Assembly (NCBI RefSeq): GCF_000242895.2
Contig: NC_021171.1
Span: 3,630,001 to 3,694,000 of the forward strand
Source of the DNA: Bacillus sp. 1NLA3E
Lineage (GTDB): Bacteria; Bacillota; Bacilli; Bacillales; Cytobacillaceae
Direction of reading: 5' to 3'
Length of the DNA stretch: 64,000 nucleotides
Under the pieces are notes generated by a model. The model was not told where the DNA came from and did not search any database. It saw only the letters and a list, made by a program, of their open reading frames with translations. This document shows positions 62,186 to 64,000 of this stretch, in pieces (position 1 is the stretch's first letter; every line of letters begins with the position of its first letter). Position numbers and translations under genes: made by a program.

Positions 62186-62386
62186 TTACTTCATGTAAGT
62201 TAATAATTGACGAATGCGTTTGAAATCACCTTTAGATACAAGCGATGCTTTGCGAAGTTTACGCTTAGCTTTTGTTGATTTATTTGCAAATAAGTGGCTT
62301 GTATATGCATGACCACGTTTTAATTTGCCAGAACCAGTTTTCTTGAAACGCTTAGCAGCGCCACGATGAGTTTTCATTTTTGGCAT
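62186..62386 (-). CDS. rpmI: Ribosomal protein L35 (bL35)
   Basis: 66 residues, strongly basic. [20 protein letters not shown] and [19 protein letters not shown] are typical. AAGGAGGAAG precedes the ATG; 16 bp after infC. Confidence 0.98.
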   Translation of the reverse strand: MPKMKTHRGAAKRFKKTGSGKLKRGHAYTSHLFANKSTKAKRKLRKASLVSKGDFKRIRQLLTYMK

Positions 62387-62402
62387 TAGGGCTTCCTCCT
62401 TG

Positions 62403-62918
62403 TTACTTGTCGTTTTTAGGTGCTAAGACCATAAACATGCTCCGGCCATCCATTTTCGGATATGATTCAACTGTTGCAACTTCAGTGCAAGCTTCCGAAA
62501 AACGAACTAAAACACGTTGGCCTATTTCTTTATGCGTAATCGCACGACCTTTGAAGCGAATCGATGCTTTTACTTTATCGCCTTTTTCCAAGAATTTAAT
62601 CGCATTTTTTAATTTTGTATTAAAATCATGCTCATCAATAGTTGGGCTTAAGCGAACTTCTTTAGTCGTAATAATCTTTTGATTTTTACGTGCTTCTTTT
62701 TCCTTCTTTTGTTGCTCGAATCTAAATTTTCCGTAGTCCATAATACGGCCTACCGGAGGCTTTGCATTCGGTGCAACTAAAACGAGATCAAGATTGACGC
62801 GCGCTGCAATCTCAAGCGCTTCAATTTTTGACTTAATCCCTAATTGCTCGCCATTCTGGTCAATAAGACGAACTTCACGGGCACGAATACCCTCGTTTAA
62901 CAACATGTCTTTGCTAAT
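62403..62918 (-). CDS. infC: Translation initiation factor IF-3, AUU start
   Basis: Prevents subunit reassociation and checks start-codon pairing. The N-domain ([20 protein letters not shown]), linker ([11 protein letters not shown]) and C-domain ([18 protein letters not shown]) are all present. Aligning to the family start ISKD, the start codon is ATT at 62918 (171 residues), with GGAGGTG eight bases upstream. IF-3 discriminates against AUU, giving autoregulation in known cases. No ATG fits until four codons later; the in-frame ATG at 62945 lies upstream of the ribosome binding site. Confidence 0.95.
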   Translation of the reverse strand: MSKDMLLNEGIRAREVRLIDQNGEQLGIKSKIEALEIAARVNLDLVLVAPNAKPPVGRIMDYGKFRFEQQKKEKEARKNQKIITTKEVRLSPTIDEHDFNTKLKNAIKFLEKGDKVKASIRFKGRAITHKEIGQRVLVRFSEACTEVATVESYPKMDGRSMFMVLAPKNDK

Positions 62919-62949
62919 AGTTGGACACCTCCAAGTTATTTTCACGAAT

Positions 62950-63195
62950 ACAAAGTTTGGATCAAGAATCTTTAAGAAGGCGTCAATAATCCGAATCTCA
63001 CCTTTTGATATGACTCAGAGTTGAAGCGGCAGTCCTAAAAACCGCATTTTTTGCATATAAAAAAGTGTGGGTGAACACACCCACACTACGAAAACGAAAT
63101 AAATTAGTTTCACGTAACCCTATCAACTACACTAAATGCGTCAATCAGGTGAGAAGCGGGTGCTTCTTCTTTTTCTCAAACTGTATTCAATTACT
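62950..63195 (-). ncRNA. L20 autoregulatory leader of infC-rpmI-rplT
   Basis: On the minus strand a 245-base leader starts with AAGAAGCACCCGCTTCTCACC, the conserved 5' hairpin of Bacillus infC leaders, continues through pairing segments, and contains an intrinsic terminator (63057-63087). L20 binding is expected to favour termination. No frame in it looks coding. Confidence 0.85.
63057..63087 (-). terminator. Leader (attenuator) terminator upstream of infC
   Basis: AGTGTGGGTG-TGTT-CACCCACACT, 10-bp perfect stem followed by TTTTTTAT on the minus strand. Confidence 0.92.
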
Positions 63196-63201
63196 TGAGT
63201 T

Positions 63202-63231
63202 ACTATATCACAAAGAATGATAGTGTGTCAA
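63202..63231 (-). promoter_or_regulatory. SigA promoter of infC operon
   Basis: TTGACA, 18 bp, TATAGT on the minus strand, placing the start near 63195. Confidence 0.82.
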
Positions 63232-63321
63232 ACAAGTTTTTAACAACAAAGAGAATCTTAACAAAATTAGCGAAGTTTTGCAAGAGTTTTTTTACAATAC
63301 GCTAAATGGTAAGAAACACCA

Positions 63322-64000
63322 TTAGTGGTTTACTTCAGCCTTTATATTCGCCAAAAATTGTTCAAATGAGACTGTTTCGGAATTTTGCTCACCATATTTG
63401 CGAACATTAACAGATTTAGTCTCAACTTCTTTGTCACCAACAACAAGCATATAAGGGATTTTTTGCATTTGCGCTTCGCGAATTTTATAGCCGATTTTCT
63501 CGTTACGATCGTCTAATTCAACACGGAACCCTTGTGACTTCAGCTGCTCTAGAACCTCTTTTGCATAATCAAAATGGACATCAGGAGAAACAGGTATGAC
63601 TTGGACTTGGACTGGCGCCAACCATGTTGGGAATGCCCCTTTGTATTCCTCAATTAAGAAGGCAACAAAACGTTCCATTGTCGACACAACCCCGCGGTGA
63701 ATAACGACTGGACGATGCTGTTTCCCGTCTTCTCCAACATAAGTAAGGTCAAAACGTTCCGGTAATAAGAAATCAAGCTGCACAGTAGACAAAGTCTCAT
63801 CCTTACCAAGCGCTGTTTTCACCTGAACGTCAAGCTTTGGACCATAGAAAGCGGCTTCGCCTTCTGCTTCATAATAATCTAGACCTAAATCATCCATCGC
63901 GTCTTTTAACATGCTTTGCGCTTTCTCCCACATTGCATCATCATCAAAATACTTTTCAGTGTCTTGCGGGTCGCGATAGGATAAGCGGAAGGAATAGTCG
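63322..64000 (-). CDS. thrS: Threonyl-tRNA synthetase, C-terminal part
   Basis: The reading frame is open to the right window edge, so only the last 225 codons are present. It shows class II motif 2 [13 protein letters not shown]-neighbouring sequence, the [12 protein letters not shown] zinc/threonine region, [20 protein letters not shown] (motif 3) and the anticodon-binding domain ([31 protein letters not shown]). Closed frames starting at 63933 are internal. The start and the T-box, if any, lie outside the window. Confidence 0.97.
   Translation of the reverse strand, partial: DYSFRLSYRDPQDTEKYFDDDAMWEKAQSMLKDAMDDLGLDYYEAEGEAAFYGPKLDVQVKTALGKDETLSTVQLDFLLPERFDLTYVGEDGKQHRPVVIHRGVVSTMERFVAFLIEEYKGAFPTWLAPVQVQVIPVSPDVHFDYAKEVLEQLKSQGFRVELDDRNEKIGYKIREAQMQKIPYMLVVGDKEVETKSVNVRKYGEQNSETVSFEQFLANIKAEVNH

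Overview
The window is a chromosomal segment of a Gram-positive, endospore-forming member of the Bacillaceae with modest GC content. Evidence is the gene content (gerM, gerE, sspI, heptad-like sdhCAB/gerE/racE order), strong AGGAGG-type ribosome binding sites, T-box and lysine riboswitch leaders, and an almost unbroken match in gene order to the hemL-to-thrS arc of Bacillus subtilis. Long GC-rich interspersed repeats of the kind seen here are common in environmental Bacillus-like genera; I cannot name the species. Nearly everything is on the minus strand, so the window reads right to left: thrS, infC-rpmI-rplT, ysdA, dut, ysdC, (sspI +), ysgA, pheST, zapA-cvpA, polX-mutS2-yshE, lcfA, fadR-fadB-etfB-etfA, trxA, uvrC, lysC, (yslB +), sdhCAB, gerE, ysmB-racE, gerM, rph-rdgB-ysnB, tRNA-Arg, ilvBHC-leuABCD, ysoA, tig, clpX, lonB, lonA-engB, (a small membrane gene +), hemAXCDBL.

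Region by region. 1-6584: the complete haem precursor operon hemA-hemX-hemC-hemD-hemB-hemL (hemL cut by the window edge), taking glutamyl-tRNA to uroporphyrinogen III. 6585-8068: a small membrane protein gene, then a 1 kb non-coding island holding two head-to-head copies of an interspersed repeat. 8069-17192: protein quality control (EngB GTPase, LonA, LonB, ClpX, trigger factor, a TPR protein). 17316-26280: branched-chain amino acid operon with a leader that carries a leucine T-box and, upstream, a near-perfect cre box and a CodY-like box. 26607-28078: an IS150-like element beside tRNA-Arg(UCU). 28297-33208: RNA/nucleotide housekeeping, GerM, glutamate racemase and GerE. 33420-36786: succinate dehydrogenase. 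37006-39122: yslB and the lysine-riboswitch-controlled lysC. 39125-48648: uvrC, trxA and fatty-acid degradation genes, the latter interrupted by a second IS3-family element. 48680-54505: a small predicted membrane peptide, yshE, mutS2, polX, cvpA, zapA. 54524-58444: pheST with a phenylalanine T-box. 58449-64000: ysgA, sspI, ysdC, dut, ysdA, the L20/IF3 operon with its autoregulatory leader and an AUU start, and the end of thrS.

I see no defence system, prophage, secondary-metabolite cluster or CRISPR array, and nothing I would call a wholly new system. The parts that deserve a second look are the repeat family (four larger copies plus a miniature one, several bounded by 12-bp inverted repeats), the 14-bp direct repeats around the 7.1-8.0 kb island, the IS insertion into what looks like a terminator hairpin, the large nested palindrome in the second IS, the rewired fad operon, a 27-residue membrane ORF after yshE, and the absence of rnhC from its usual place.
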